Shown piece after piece: positions 1 through 8,626 of a stretch of DNA of 64,000 nt (its first letter is position 1; each line of letters opens with the position of its first letter). The position numbers and the translations under genes were made by a program. Below the pieces are notes generated by a model. That model saw only the letters and a program-made list of their open reading frames with translations. It was not told the origin of the DNA and searched no databases. The stretch comes from Fodinibacter sp963695175. GTDB lineage: Bacteria > Actinomycetota > Actinomycetes > Actinomycetales > Dermatophilaceae. Where the stretch lies: assembly GCA_963695175.1 (NCBI GenBank), contig CAVOGG010000004.1:558001-622000 (forward strand), read 5' to 3'.

Positions 1-684
1 CCCACGCTGGTCAAGAGCGACGTGATGGCCGGTGCGGGCTTCCTCGACCACCACGCCGACGAGGTCTACCGGCTCGAGGCCGACGACCTCTACCTCACCG
101 GCACCTCGGAGGTCGCCCTGGCGGGCTACCACTCCGACGAGGTCATCGACCTGTCGAAGGGCCCGATCCGCTACGCCGGGCAGTCGACCTGCTACCGCCG
201 CGAGGCCGGCTCCTACGGCAAGGACACCCGCGGCATCATCCGGGTGCACCAGTTCAACAAGATCGAGATGTTCGTCTACTGCCGCCCCGACGACGCCGCG
301 GCTGAGCACGAGCGCCTGCTCGACTTCGAGAAGGAGATGCTCGACGCGGTCGAGCTGCCCTACCGCATCATCGACACCGCGGCCGGCGACCTCGGCGGCC
401 CGGCCGCGCGCAAGTACGACTGCGAGGCGTGGGTGCCCACCCAGGGTCGCTACCGCGAGCTCACCTCGACCTCCAACTGCACGACCTTCCAGGCCCGCCG
501 GCTGAACACCCGGTTCAAGGGCGAGCACGGCAACGAGGTCGCCGCCACCCTCAACGGCACCCTGGCCACCACCCGCTGGATCGTGGCCATCCTCGAGAAC
601 CACCAGCAGGCCGACGGCTCCGTCGTCGTGCCGGAGGCGCTGCGCCCGTACGTCGGTCTCGACGTGCTCACCCCCGTGCGCTGA
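1..684 (+). CDS. serS: Seryl-tRNA synthetase, C-terminal part (5' end outside window)
   Basis: This is the last 227 codons of a class II aminoacyl-tRNA synthetase that charges tRNA-Ser with serine in the cytoplasm. The reading frame is open from base 1, so the start codon and the N-terminal coiled-coil arm lie upstream of the window. Class II motif 2 is visible as CYRREAGSYGKDTRG with the following FNKIEMF, and motif 3 as the stretch beginning LNGTLATTRW near the end. The segment TSEVALAGYHSDE upstream of motif 2 belongs to the serine and ATP pocket of the family. An internal ATG at 22 is not the real start. In many actinobacteria serS is followed by a Cof-type HAD phosphatase, as it is here after the pseudogene. 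Confidence 0.97.
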   Translation, partial: PTLVKSDVMAGAGFLDHHADEVYRLEADDLYLTGTSEVALAGYHSDEVIDLSKGPIRYAGQSTCYRREAGSYGKDTRGIIRVHQFNKIEMFVYCRPDDAAAEHERLLDFEKEMLDAVELPYRIIDTAAGDLGGPAARKYDCEAWVPTQGRYRELTSTSNCTTFQARRLNTRFKGEHGNEVAATLNGTLATTRWIVAILENHQQADGSVVVPEALRPYVGLDVLTPVR

Positions 685-756
685 CCCAGCTCCTCGCACC
701 CCGGGGTCGCCCACCGGCCCGTCCGGTGACCCCGGCTTGACGCGCCAGTGAGTCCC

Positions 757-1165
757 TCACCAGGCCTGCAGGTCAGTGGGCTCGAGCTCGATGACGACGT
801 GGAACTTCTCGGCGATGGCCACCAACTCCATGCCGTAGGCCACCATCGCCTCGGCGTACTTGGCGTGTACGCGTCGCTGATCTCGAGCCAGCGGCGGTGC
901 GTCGCTGATCCGCTGCGGACAGGACGACGCCGTGCCGTCGTGCAGGTGCAGCACGCGGGGGACGCGCCGGACGTTGGTGACCTGGCGGTGCGCGGCCGCT
1001 CATCACGCCGGCCGTCGTGCCAGAGGAACCACACGGGCACGGCGTGCGGGGACCCGTCGCGCGCACGGTGGTGAACCAGCCGATGTGGTCGGAGGCCAAC
1101 CGGGCCAGCACGTCGGCGTGCACGGGGTCGGCGGGGTCGAGCGCGAGAGGTGCCTTCTCGGTCAT
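757..1165 (-). pseudogene. Decayed pyridoxamine 5'-phosphate oxidase (PPOX/F420-type) family gene
   Basis: The pieces of one small flavin/F420-binding split-barrel protein lie in different frames. The start at 1165 reads MTEKAPLALDPADPVHADVL and continues to DHIGWFTTVRA; the next piece, DGSPHAVPVWFLWHDG, is one frame away, which fits loss of a single G in the run gcgcgacggg. After that the family's middle strands are mostly missing; only RQVTNVRRVPRVLHLHDG is recognisable. The C-terminus, HAKYAEAMVAYGMELVAIAE to LEPTDLQAW, sits in a third frame and ends at 757. Several indels plus a probable deletion argue for a real pseudogene rather than one sequencing error. The intact homologues are single-domain oxidoreductases of roughly 130-150 residues. 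Confidence 0.75.
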
Positions 1166-1226
1166 GGGCCGACGCTACGCGCGGGTGCCGACACCACGCG
1201 GCCACGTCGCGTTCACGTCGCCCCGG

Positions 1227-1232
1227 TAGCGT
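1227..1232 (+). promoter_or_regulatory. Candidate -10 box (TAGCGT) of a leaderless HAD transcript
   Basis: TAGCGT lies 8 bases before the ATG at 1241 and no Shine-Dalgarno sequence is present. The same TANNNT-plus-6-to-8 layout recurs at many starts in this window, which is why I read it as a leaderless promoter. Confidence 0.4.
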
Positions 1233-1240
1233 CGGTGCCG

Positions 1241-2035
1241 ATGACCACTCCACACCTCGTCGCCCTCGACATCGACGGCACCACCGTGAACCACGAGGGC
1301 GAGCTGTCCGACGCCGTGCGCGAGACGGTCCGGGCCGTCGCGGCCGCCGGGCACCACGTCACGATCGCCACCGGGCGCGCCATCATCGGCACCCTCCCGG
1401 TGCTCGACAAGCTGGGGCTCACCACCGGGTTCGTCGTGTGCTCCAACGGCGCCGTCACCATCCGCCTCGATGCCGCCCGTCCCGAGGGCTACGAGATCCT
1501 CGAGGCGGTCACCTTCGACCCGCGCCCCGCCCTGATGGTGCTGCGCGAGCACTTCCCGACGGCCCTGGTCGCCGTCGAGGAGCTCGGCGTCGGGTTCAAG
1601 GTGACCGCGCCCTTCCCGGCCGGCGAGCTCGACGGCACCCCGCGGGTCGTCCCGTTCGAGGAGCTGATGTCCGCCCCGGTCACCCGGCTCACCCTGCGTG
1701 ACCCGTCGAGCACGAGCGAGGAGTTCCTCGAGCGCACCGAGAAGATCGGCCTGCACGGCGTCGAGTACGCCGTCGGCTGGAGCGCCTGGCTCGACATCAA
1801 CCCGGAGGGGGTCTCCAAGGGCGCGGCGCTCGAGGCCATCCGCCGCCGACTGGGCGTCGAGCCGATGCACACCCTGGCCGTCGGCGACCAGCGCAACGAC
1901 CTCGAGATGCTGCACTGGGCCGCTCGCGGGGTCGCGATGGGCAACGCCCCGGACGAGGTCAAGGCGGCCGCCGACGAGGTCACCGGGCACGTCGACGACG
2001 ACGGCCTGGTGCCGGTGCTCCGCGCCCTCCTCTGA
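1241..2035 (+). CDS. Cof-type HAD-superfamily sugar/phosphate phosphatase
   Basis: The 264-residue product is a cytoplasmic HAD hydrolase of the Cof/YidA subgroup (type IIB cap), expected to dephosphorylate small phosphorylated metabolites; the substrate cannot be read from sequence. Motif I is DIDGTT at residues 10-15 with the nucleophile and acid/base aspartates Asp10 and Asp12. The motif IV segment VGDQRNDLEML lies near residue 215. The cap domain lies between them. The start at 1241 gives a normal N-terminus for the family; the frame stays open upstream but that part has no homology-like features. It follows serS, a frequent actinobacterial arrangement. There is no ribosome binding site, but a TAGCGT box lies 8 bases upstream. 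Confidence 0.9.
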   Translation: MTTPHLVALDIDGTTVNHEGELSDAVRETVRAVAAAGHHVTIATGRAIIGTLPVLDKLGLTTGFVVCSNGAVTIRLDAARPEGYEILEAVTFDPRPALMVLREHFPTALVAVEELGVGFKVTAPFPAGELDGTPRVVPFEELMSAPVTRLTLRDPSSTSEEFLERTEKIGLHGVEYAVGWSAWLDINPEGVSKGAALEAIRRRLGVEPMHTLAVGDQRNDLEMLHWAARGVAMGNAPDEVKAAADEVTGHVDDDGLVPVLRALL

Positions 2036-2119
2036 GCAACAAGGAGCAGACGGCTCGACGGCACAACAACGTGCGCACCGAACCCGTCGCGGCATCCCCG
2101 CTGGTGAGAAGGTGTGCGA

Positions 2120-2911
2120 ATGGACACCACCGAGGCCACCGCAGCAGCCCGAGAGGCCAGCAACAGCCGAGTCGTCGAATGGGGCGCCCGGCTCGGCTAC
2201 GTCACCGTCGGCCTGATCCACCTGCTCATCGCCTGGATCGCCCTGAAGGTGGCGTGGGGCTTCGGCGGAGGGTCGAAGAAGGCCGACACCTCCGGTGCAC
2301 TGCAGACCATGGCCTCGACCAGCACCGGCGTGGTCGCGCTGTGGATCTGTGTCGTCGGCTTCTTCCTGCTCGCCGTCTGGCAGCTGCTCGAGGCGGCCCT
2401 GCACCACAGCGAGGCCAGCGACCGGCTCAAGGCGGCCGCCAAGGGCGTCACCTACCTGTTCTTCGCGTGGTCGACGTTCAAGGTCGGCCAGGGCGCGAGC
2501 TCCTCCGCCGAGAAGCAGACCGAGGACTTCACCGCGGGCCTGATGGGCAGCCCCGGTGGCCGGCTGCTCGTCGCCGTGGTCGGGCTGGTCGTGCTCGGCA
2601 TCGCCGGCTACCACGTCTACAAGGGCTGGACGAAGAAGTTCCTCGAGGACCTGCGCGAGCACCCCGGCCAGTGGGCCGTGACGGCCGGCCGGATCGGCTA
2701 CATCGCCAAGGGCGTCGCCCTGGTCGTCGTGGGCTTCTTCTTCCTCGTCGCCGCCTGGCAGGCCGACCCCGACAAGGCGCAGGGCCTCGACGGTGCCCTC
2801 AAGACGCTCAAGGACGCACCCTTCGGGCCGTTCCTGCTGACCTTGGTGGCCGCGGGCATCGCCGCCTACGGCGTCTACTCCTTCGCCCGGTCCCGTTACG
2901 CGCGGGTCTGA
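2120..2911 (+). CDS. DUF1206 integral membrane protein
   Basis: The 263-residue membrane protein has about six hydrophobic helices arranged as three two-helix repeats. Each repeat opens with a related motif: RLGYVTVGLIHLL near residue 25, a weaker AKGVTYLFFAW near 110, and RIGYIAKGVALVVVG near 190. This triplicated pattern is the hallmark of the DUF1206 family, whose function is unknown. I chose ATG at 2120 because a gagaagg Shine-Dalgarno sequence sits 7 bases before it; a GTG two codons upstream (2114) is the alternative. It stands alone between the HAD gene (same strand, 84 bases upstream) and a convergent PAP2 gene whose end overlaps its last codons. Confidence 0.85.
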   Translation: MDTTEATAAAREASNSRVVEWGARLGYVTVGLIHLLIAWIALKVAWGFGGGSKKADTSGALQTMASTSTGVVALWICVVGFFLLAVWQLLEAALHHSEASDRLKAAAKGVTYLFFAWSTFKVGQGASSSAEKQTEDFTAGLMGSPGGRLLVAVVGLVVLGIAGYHVYKGWTKKFLEDLREHPGQWAVTAGRIGYIAKGVALVVVGFFFLVAAWQADPDKAQGLDGALKTLKDAPFGPFLLTLVAAGIAAYGVYSFARSRYARV

Positions 2912-3649
2912 GCGGTCTCGCCGGTCGCCTCGCCCCGCGTCTCGGCGCCGGTCGCGGTGCCGGATGCCGGCTCACGGCGCAGGTAGTTCCACGCCAGCAG
3001 CGCGCAGAGCACCCCGTTGATCATCCCCACGACGATGTCCGACACGTGGTGGGCGCCGCGGTAGAGGCGGGCGTACGACACGAGCAGCGGCGCGAGGATG
3101 CAGAGCACGATGACGACACGGCGCACGACGACGTTCGGAGATGCGGGTCGCCATCAGCGCGAACGAGACGTAGAGCGCGGTGGAGGCACCGACGTGGCCG
3201 CTGGGGTAGCTCGAGGTCGGCGGCGTCGGGTCGAGCCGCTCGACGGGCGGCCGCTCGCGGCCGACGACGGCGGCGGCGATGACGAACACGGTCGCCTGCA
3301 GCGAGATGGCGATGAGCGGCACGACCGCGAACCACCACTCCTTGGTGCGCCACCAGACGATCGCGCAGACGATGACGCCGACCGCGATGACGTACTCGGT
3401 GTTGCCGATCATCGACATGAACTTCGTGATCGTGTTCCAGGTCTCGGTGCGACCGTCCTCGAACGACGTGCTGATGCCGTTCTCCCACTTGCCGTACGAC
3501 TCGAGCGGGCCCTTGAGCAGGTAGCCGAAGCCGACGACGGCGACGAAGATGCCGACGGCGGGAAGTACCGCGCGCACGAGCACGTCGCGCAGCGCCGAGG
3601 TGAACTTGGGACGGCTGTGGTCGTCGTCCCAGCGGGTGAGGAACGGCAT
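2896..3649 (-). pseudogene. PAP2-superfamily phosphatase, frameshifted
   Basis: The N-terminal two thirds read from 3649 (MPFLTRWDDDHSRPK) through four or so membrane helices. They carry the first two PAP2 motifs: the arginine motif VVGRERPPVERLD and SSYPSGHVGAS. The third motif, ARLYRGAHHVSDI, is in another frame that runs from 3126 to 2896 and holds the last two helices. The shift falls between about 3115 and 3140, in a GC-rich run where one base appears to be added (or two lost). Corrected, it would be a membrane phosphatidic-acid/undecaprenyl-pyrophosphate-type phosphatase of about 250 residues. Its start overlaps the stop of the upstream PAP2 gene by one base. A sequencing error is as likely as real inactivation. 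Confidence 0.8.
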
Positions 3650-4380
3650 CAGGTCTCCTGGTGGGTGGTGGGGCCGACGTCGGGGTCGTCGGCCTCGGTG
3701 GGGTCCGGGGGGTTCCAGCCGACGTAGCCGGCGTACGAGGCGAGCACGAGGCCCACCCCGGTGATCACGCCGACGGTGACGTCGCTGGGGTAGTGCACGC
3801 CGAGCAGCACCCGGTCGAGCGCGGTGACGAGCACCACGACCACGGCGAGAACGACCGCCGTGACGCGGGCCCAGAGCGGCTTGAGCAGGGGCCAGAGCAG
3901 GATGACGACGGTGGTCGCCCAGGCGGCGGAGTTCAGCGCGTGGCCCGACGGGAACGAGTACCCGGGGGCCCGCGACACCGGGTCCTCGACGACCGGCCGG
4001 GCCCGCTGGAAGACGGACTTGGCGACCAGCCCGATGAACCAGGCGACCATCATCGTGCCGAAGGCCCACCAGGCGCGGGTGCGCAGGCCCTTGGCCAGCC
4101 AGACCCACAGGCAGAGCAGGGTCCCCACGAGGTAGAGCCGGATCGGCTGGGTGGCCCACTGCCAGGCGAGGAGGAAGGACCGCAGCCCGTCGCGCGGGCG
4201 GGTGAACGACGTGGTCGCCCCGATGATCGCGTCGTCGAGGTTCTGCAGCGGCCCCCACTTGCTGCGCACGAGGAACCCGACGCCGAACAGGACGACCGCC
4301 ACGACGGCCCCGTAGACCAGGGCGCGACCGAGTCGGCGGCCCTGGGTGCGGGTGGGCGTCGCCGCCGTCGTGCTGGTCAC
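3649..4380 (-). CDS. PAP2-superfamily membrane phosphatase
   Basis: The 243-residue protein starts at a GTG (4380) and has about six membrane helices. All three PAP2 motifs are present: KSVFQRARP, YSFPSGHALNS and DRVLLGVHYPSD, including the two histidines that form and resolve the phospho-enzyme. Members dephosphorylate lipid phosphates such as phosphatidic acid or undecaprenyl pyrophosphate at the membrane; which one is used here is not evident. Its TGA overlaps the ATG of a second, frameshifted PAP2 gene, so the two form a translationally coupled pair and probably arose by duplication. The motif 3 residue preceding Arg is Asp where many members have Ser. Confidence 0.88.
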   Translation of the reverse strand: MTSTTAATPTRTQGRRLGRALVYGAVVAVVLFGVGFLVRSKWGPLQNLDDAIIGATTSFTRPRDGLRSFLLAWQWATQPIRLYLVGTLLCLWVWLAKGLRTRAWWAFGTMMVAWFIGLVAKSVFQRARPVVEDPVSRAPGYSFPSGHALNSAAWATTVVILLWPLLKPLWARVTAVVLAVVVVLVTALDRVLLGVHYPSDVTVGVITGVGLVLASYAGYVGWNPPDPTEADDPDVGPTTHQET

Positions 4381-4446
4381 CGGACTTTTCTACCCGAACG
4401 CGGGCGGGCTAAGCGTCCTGCGTACCCATGGGATGCTGGGGCCGCC

Positions 4447-5253
4447 ATGGCCGAGCTGAACGTGACCTCCGCGTCGAACCCCCGCCTGCGGGCGGTGCTC
4501 GCGCTGCGCCGCCGCCGGGTGCGCGAGCAGGAGGGCCGCACGGTCGTCGACGGCTACGAGGAGCTCGCCCTGGCCCTCGACGCCGGGGTCGTTCCCGACA
4601 CCGTGCTGCACTGCCCCGAGCTGATGCTCGACCCCGAACGCCAGTCGCCCCTCGTCGAGCGGGCCCGGGCGCTGGGCGCGAGCACGATCAGGTGCAGCCG
4701 CACGGCCTTCGAGAAGGTCGCCTACCGCGAGGGCCCCGACGGCTTCCTCGCGGTGGTGCCGGTGGCCGGGGTGACCCTCGCGGACCTCGTCCTCCCGCCT
4801 GACCCGCTCGTCCTGGTCTGCGAGGGCCTGGAGAAGCCCGGCAACCTCGGTGCGGTGCTGCGCACGGCCGATGCCGCCGGGGTGGCCGCGGTCGTGGCCG
4901 CCGACCCGGTCACCGACTGGGGCAACCCGAACGTCGTGCGCTCGAGCAAGGGCACGGTCTTCTCGGTTCCGGTGGCGGCCGCGAGCACCTCGGAGGTGCT
5001 CGACTGGCTGCGGCGCAACGGCATCCGGCTGGTGGCGACCACGCCCGACACCGAGACCTCGCACACGGCCGTCGACTACCGAGGAGCCGTGGCGATCGCG
5101 GTCGGCACCGAGAAGGAGGGCCTCACCGAGGTGGCACTGGATGCCGCGGACGCGCGGGTCCGCATCCCGATGGTCGGCCGGGTGAACTCGCTCAACGCGG
5201 CCACGGCCGCGGCGGTCGTGGTGTACGAGGCGGTCCGCCAGCGGTCCGGGTGA
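4447..5253 (+). CDS. TrmH-family (SpoU) RNA 2'-O-ribose methyltransferase
   Basis: The 268-residue protein has an N-terminal substrate-binding region (residues 1-100, starting ELNVTSASNPRLRAVLALR) and a C-terminal SPOUT methyltransferase domain. SPOUT motif 1 is EGLEKPGNLGAVLRTADAAG (about residues 125-144), motif 2 contains AVGTEKEGL, and motif 3 is IPMVGRVNSLNAATAAAV near the C-terminus. This architecture matches rRNA methyltransferases of the TsnR/AviRb/RlmB type that methylate ribose with S-adenosylmethionine; the target base is unknown. The start at 4447 is the first Met at the conserved N-terminus. It diverges from the PAP2 pair, and the 66-base gap between their starts must hold both promoters. 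Confidence 0.92.
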   Translation: MAELNVTSASNPRLRAVLALRRRRVREQEGRTVVDGYEELALALDAGVVPDTVLHCPELMLDPERQSPLVERARALGASTIRCSRTAFEKVAYREGPDGFLAVVPVAGVTLADLVLPPDPLVLVCEGLEKPGNLGAVLRTADAAGVAAVVAADPVTDWGNPNVVRSSKGTVFSVPVAAASTSEVLDWLRRNGIRLVATTPDTETSHTAVDYRGAVAIAVGTEKEGLTEVALDAADARVRIPMVGRVNSLNAATAAAVVVYEAVRQRSG

Positions 5254-5360
5254 GGTGGGAGTGACGCCTGTGGCGATGTTTGGTCACGCGAATGTCACGG
5301 TCACGCAGGTGGACAGGGGCGTGTCAAGAGCACCCCTTTTCGTGTGCGACGATGACGGGC

Positions 5361-5996
5361 ATGCGAGTTGACCACGTCGTCTATGCCGCCGAGCGCGACG
5401 GCCTCAAGGCCACGGCGCAGCGCCTCGCGAAGCAGATCGGCGTCACGCCGGTCGATGGGGGAGTCCACCCGCGCTTCGGGACGCGCAACATCATCCTGCC
5501 GCTCGCCCACGAGCGCTACGTCGAGGTCGTCGAGGTGCTCGACCACCCCGCCAGTGACAAGGCGCCGTTCGGGCAGGCGGTCCGGGCCCGCTCGGAAGCC
5601 GGCGGCGGGTGGCTCGGCTGGGTCGTCCAGGTCGACGACATCTCCGAGCAGGAGTCACGCCTCGGCCGCGAGGCGGTCCAGGGCAACCGGCACCGCCCCG
5701 ACGGGGTCGAGCTGCGCTGGAAGCAGCTGGGCGTCAAGGGGCTGCAGGCCGACCCGCAGCTGCCCTACTTCATCGAGTGGGAGTCCGGCGTACCGCACCC
5801 CTCCGACGACGCGCAGACCGAGGTCACCATCGAGACCCTGCAGATCGCCGGCGACCCGGCCCGGGTGCGCGACTGGCTGGGCCTGCCGGCCGACAGCACC
5901 TCGTCGGTCATCGACTTCGAGTTCGTCTCGCCGCACGGCACCCCGGGCCTGATGGCGGTCACCTTCGACACCCCCACGGGCGAGGTCACCATCTGA
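5361..5996 (+). CDS. Glyoxalase-like/VOC-fold domain protein
   Basis: The 211-residue protein opens with MRVDHVVYAA, the first strand of a vicinal-oxygen-chelate fold, and continues with RFGTRNIILPLAHERYVEVVEVLDHP, typical of the glyoxalase-like domain family (PF13468-type). A second half-domain (residues 105-211) contains LPYFIEWE and ends GLMAVTFDTPTGEV. The biochemical role is unknown in this family. ATG at 5361 is preferred because the family begins exactly there; a Met three codons upstream (5352) is possible. No Shine-Dalgarno sequence is visible, but GACGAT lies 7 bases before the ATG in the position of a leaderless -10 box. Confidence 0.8.
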   Translation: MRVDHVVYAAERDGLKATAQRLAKQIGVTPVDGGVHPRFGTRNIILPLAHERYVEVVEVLDHPASDKAPFGQAVRARSEAGGGWLGWVVQVDDISEQESRLGREAVQGNRHRPDGVELRWKQLGVKGLQADPQLPYFIEWESGVPHPSDDAQTEVTIETLQIAGDPARVRDWLGLPADSTSSVIDFEFVSPHGTPGLMAVTFDTPTGEVTI

Positions 5997-6011
5997 GCCT
6001 GGCCCAGCGGG

Positions 6012-8273
6012 TCAGACCGGGCGGTTCCAGCTCCGCAGCCGCAGGCTGTTCGACACCACGAGCACGCTCGACAGCGCCATCGCGGCCCCGGCGATCATCG
6101 GGTTGAGCAGACCGGCCATGGCGAGCGGGATCGCCGCGACGTTGTAGCCGAACGCCCAGCCGAGGTTCTGCTTGATGGTGCGCAGCGTCGCCCGGGAGAG
6201 CTCGATGGCGTCGACGACGGCAGGCAGCTCGGAGCGCAGCAGCACGATGTCCGCCGAGTCCGCGGCGACGTCGGCGCCGGTGCCCATCGCGATGCCGAGG
6301 TCGGCCTGCGCGAGCGCCGCGGCGTCGTTGACGCCGTCCCCGACCATGGCGACGACCTTCCCGCGGGCCTGCAGGTCGGCGATCATCGCGTGCTTGTCCT
6401 CCGGGCGCACGTCGGCGAGCACCCGACCGGCAGGGATGCCGACGTCGCGCGCGACGGCCAGGGCCGCGGCGTCGTGGTCGCCGGTGAGCAGGTAGGCGGG
6501 CAGGCCCGCATCGGTGAGGTCGCGGATCGCCCGGGCCGAGCCCTCGCGCACCGTGTCGGCGACGGTGAGGGAGGCGTGCGCCCGTCCGTCCCAGCCGACC
6601 CAGACCGTGGTGCCGTCGGTGGAAGGTCGGGCGAGCTCGCGCGGCACCTCGTCGAACAGGTCGGCGCGACCGACGGTCACCTCGGTGTCCTTGATCCGGG
6701 CGCGCGCCCCGGCGCCGGGCAGCGCGACGAAGCCGGTGGCCCGCGGCACGTCGATGGCGCGGCTCGCGGCCGCGGCGACGACGGCCCGCGCAACGGGGTG
6801 CTCACTGCCCGCCTCGACGGCGGCAGCGGCCCGCAGGGCCTGGTCCTTGGGCAGGCGCCCGGCGGTCGTCACGTCGACGAGGGTCATCTCACCGGTGGTG
6901 ACCGTGCCGGTCTTGTCGAGCACGACGGCATCGATGCGCCGGGTGTCCTCGAGCACGTCGGCGCCCTTGATCAGGATGCCGAGGCGCGCCCCGCGCCCGG
7001 TGCCCACGAGCAGCGCCGTGGGCGTGGCCAGGCCGAGCGCGCAGGGGCAGGCGATGACGAGCACGGCGATGGCGACCTCGAGCGCCCGTGACGGCTCGCC
7101 GGTGGCGACCCACCACCCGGCGAAGGTCAGGGCGGCGAGCACCAGGACGATGGGCACGAACACCGCCGACACCCGGTCGGCCAGACGCTGCACGGGCGCC
7201 TTGGTGGTCTGGGCGCGCTCGACGAGCCGGGCGATGCCGGCGAGCGTGGTGTCGGCGCCGACCCGGGTGGCCTCGACGACGAGCCGCCCCGTGGTGTTGA
7301 TGCTCCCACCGGTGAGCTCATCGCCCGGGGTGACGTCGACGGGGAGCGACTCCCCGGTGACGAGCGACGCGTCGACCGCGCTGCTGCCGTCGACGACCCG
7401 GCCGTCGGTGGCGACCTTCTCGCCGGGCCGCACCACGAACCGGTCGCCGACGACGAGGTCGTCGACGGGGATGCGCACCTCGGTGGTGGCCCGGGTCGTG
7501 GGGTCGACGCGCTCGACGGCGACGTCCTTGGCCCCCAGGCTGAGCAGGCCACGCAGGGCGTCGCGGGTGCGGTCGGTGGCCCGGGCCTCCATCCAGCGCC
7601 CGACGAGCAGGAACGTCGTGACGACGGTGGCGGTCTCGAACCAGGTGTGGGCGGTGGTGACGTCACCGGCATCCGCGCTCGACATACCGGCCGCGCGACC
7701 GGTGAGCACGACGACGGCCGACCACAGGTACGCGGTCAGCACGCCGATCGAGACCAGGGTGTCCATCGTCGAGGCGCCGTGCCGGGCGTTCATCGCGGCG
7801 GCGCGGTGGAAGGGCCACGCGGCCCAGAGCACGACGGGCGTCGCCAGCACGAGCTGGACCCATGCGCTGTTGGCCAGGTGGATGCCGGGCACCATCGCGA
7901 GCACGACGACCGGCACGGTGAGCACGGCCGCGACCATGGCGCGCCGCTTGAGGTCGTCCTCGGGGGCGACCTGGTGGTCGAGGTGGCTGTCGTGCTGGTC
8001 GTGCTGGTCGTGCTTCGGTGTCGGCGCCACCTCGACGACCTCGGCGCCGTAGCCCGTGGCCCGCACCGTGCTGAGCAGCTGCTCGACGGTGACGGGCTCG
8101 GCGAAGCGGACGGTGGCCTTCTCGGTGGCGAGGTTCACCACGGCATCCACGCCGTCGAGCTTTCCGAGCTTCCTCTCGATCCGGGCGGAGCACGAGGCGC
8201 AGGTCATTCCGGTGATGGCGAGGTCGACCTCGTGCACCTGGTCGGCGGCGGGGCGGTCTGTGGTCTGGGTCAT
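6012..8273 (-). CDS. copA: Copper-translocating P1B-type ATPase
   Basis: The 753-residue inner-membrane pump exports Cu(I) using ATP. One N-terminal heavy-metal domain has GMTCASC at residues 22-28. A His/Asp-rich linker follows (residues 88-101), then the transmembrane core with the metal-binding CPC motif at about 409. The phosphorylation motif DKTGT is at about 453 and the hinge motif GDGVND at about 641. The start lies 1 base after the csoR stop and is preceded by an aggag sequence inside the end of csoR, so csoR-copA is one transcription unit. Control by CsoR through the palindrome at 8594-8610 is expected. The histidine-rich linker, four HD/HDxH steps, is an extra metal-binding segment not present in all CopA proteins. 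Confidence 0.96.
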   Translation of the reverse strand: MTQTTDRPAADQVHEVDLAITGMTCASCSARIERKLGKLDGVDAVVNLATEKATVRFAEPVTVEQLLSTVRATGYGAEVVEVAPTPKHDQHDQHDSHLDHQVAPEDDLKRRAMVAAVLTVPVVVLAMVPGIHLANSAWVQLVLATPVVLWAAWPFHRAAAMNARHGASTMDTLVSIGVLTAYLWSAVVVLTGRAAGMSSADAGDVTTAHTWFETATVVTTFLLVGRWMEARATDRTRDALRGLLSLGAKDVAVERVDPTTRATTEVRIPVDDLVVGDRFVVRPGEKVATDGRVVDGSSAVDASLVTGESLPVDVTPGDELTGGSINTTGRLVVEATRVGADTTLAGIARLVERAQTTKAPVQRLADRVSAVFVPIVLVLAALTFAGWWVATGEPSRALEVAIAVLVIACPCALGLATPTALLVGTGRGARLGILIKGADVLEDTRRIDAVVLDKTGTVTTGEMTLVDVTTAGRLPKDQALRAAAAVEAGSEHPVARAVVAAAASRAIDVPRATGFVALPGAGARARIKDTEVTVGRADLFDEVPRELARPSTDGTTVWVGWDGRAHASLTVADTVREGSARAIRDLTDAGLPAYLLTGDHDAAALAVARDVGIPAGRVLADVRPEDKHAMIADLQARGKVVAMVGDGVNDAAALAQADLGIAMGTGADVAADSADIVLLRSELPAVVDAIELSRATLRTIKQNLGWAFGYNVAAIPLAMAGLLNPMIAGAAMALSSVLVVSNSLRLRSWNRPV

Positions 8274-8274
8274 C

Positions 8275-8577
8275 TCAGCTCCTCACCAGGCGGGCGATGG
8301 CAGCGGTGGCCTCGGCGACCTTGGCGGCGGCGGCCTCGTCGGACTCACGGGCGGCGTCGACGACGCAGTGCTCGAGGTGCTCCTGGAGGAGGCCGATGCT
8401 GACGGCCTGGAGGGCCCGGGTGACCGCGCTGACCTGGGTGAGCACGTCGATGCAGTAGGCGTCGGACTCGACCATCCGGGCGATGCCGCGCACCTGTCCC
8501 TCGATGCGGCGCAGTCGCTTGAGGTGGTCGTCCTTGTGGCCGGCATAGCCCGGCACGATGGTGGTCTGCTCGGTCAT
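8275..8577 (-). CDS. csoR: CsoR-family copper-sensing repressor
   Basis: The all-helical DNA-binding repressor is about 100 residues long if it starts at 8577 (MTEQTTIVPG). The three Cu(I) ligands of CsoR are in register: Cys42, His67 and Cys71, with the same 25- and 4-residue spacing as the Mycobacterium tuberculosis protein (Cys36, His61, Cys65). The basic helix LKRLRRIEGQVRGI that contacts DNA precedes them. An in-frame ATG at 8595 is possible but would place the start inside the operator, so 8577 is preferred. It is co-transcribed with copA, one base downstream, and should repress both until copper binds. Confidence 0.93.
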   Translation of the reverse strand: MTEQTTIVPGYAGHKDDHLKRLRRIEGQVRGIARMVESDAYCIDVLTQVSAVTRALQAVSIGLLQEHLEHCVVDAARESDEAAAAKVAEATAAIARLVRS

Positions 8578-8593
8578 GTCCACGGGAACCAAC

Positions 8594-8610
8594 ATACCCC
8601 CATGGGGTAT
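8594..8610. promoter_or_regulatory. CsoR operator
   Basis: The sequence ATACCCCCATGGGGTAT is a perfect 7-base inverted repeat (ATACCCC / GGGGTAT) around a 3-base centre. This matches the known CsoR recognition pattern of TACCC/GGGTA arms and lies immediately upstream of csoR, so it is very probably the copper-responsive operator of csoR-copA. Confidence 0.85.
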
Positions 8611-8626
8611 TCCTCGCCGACCCGGG

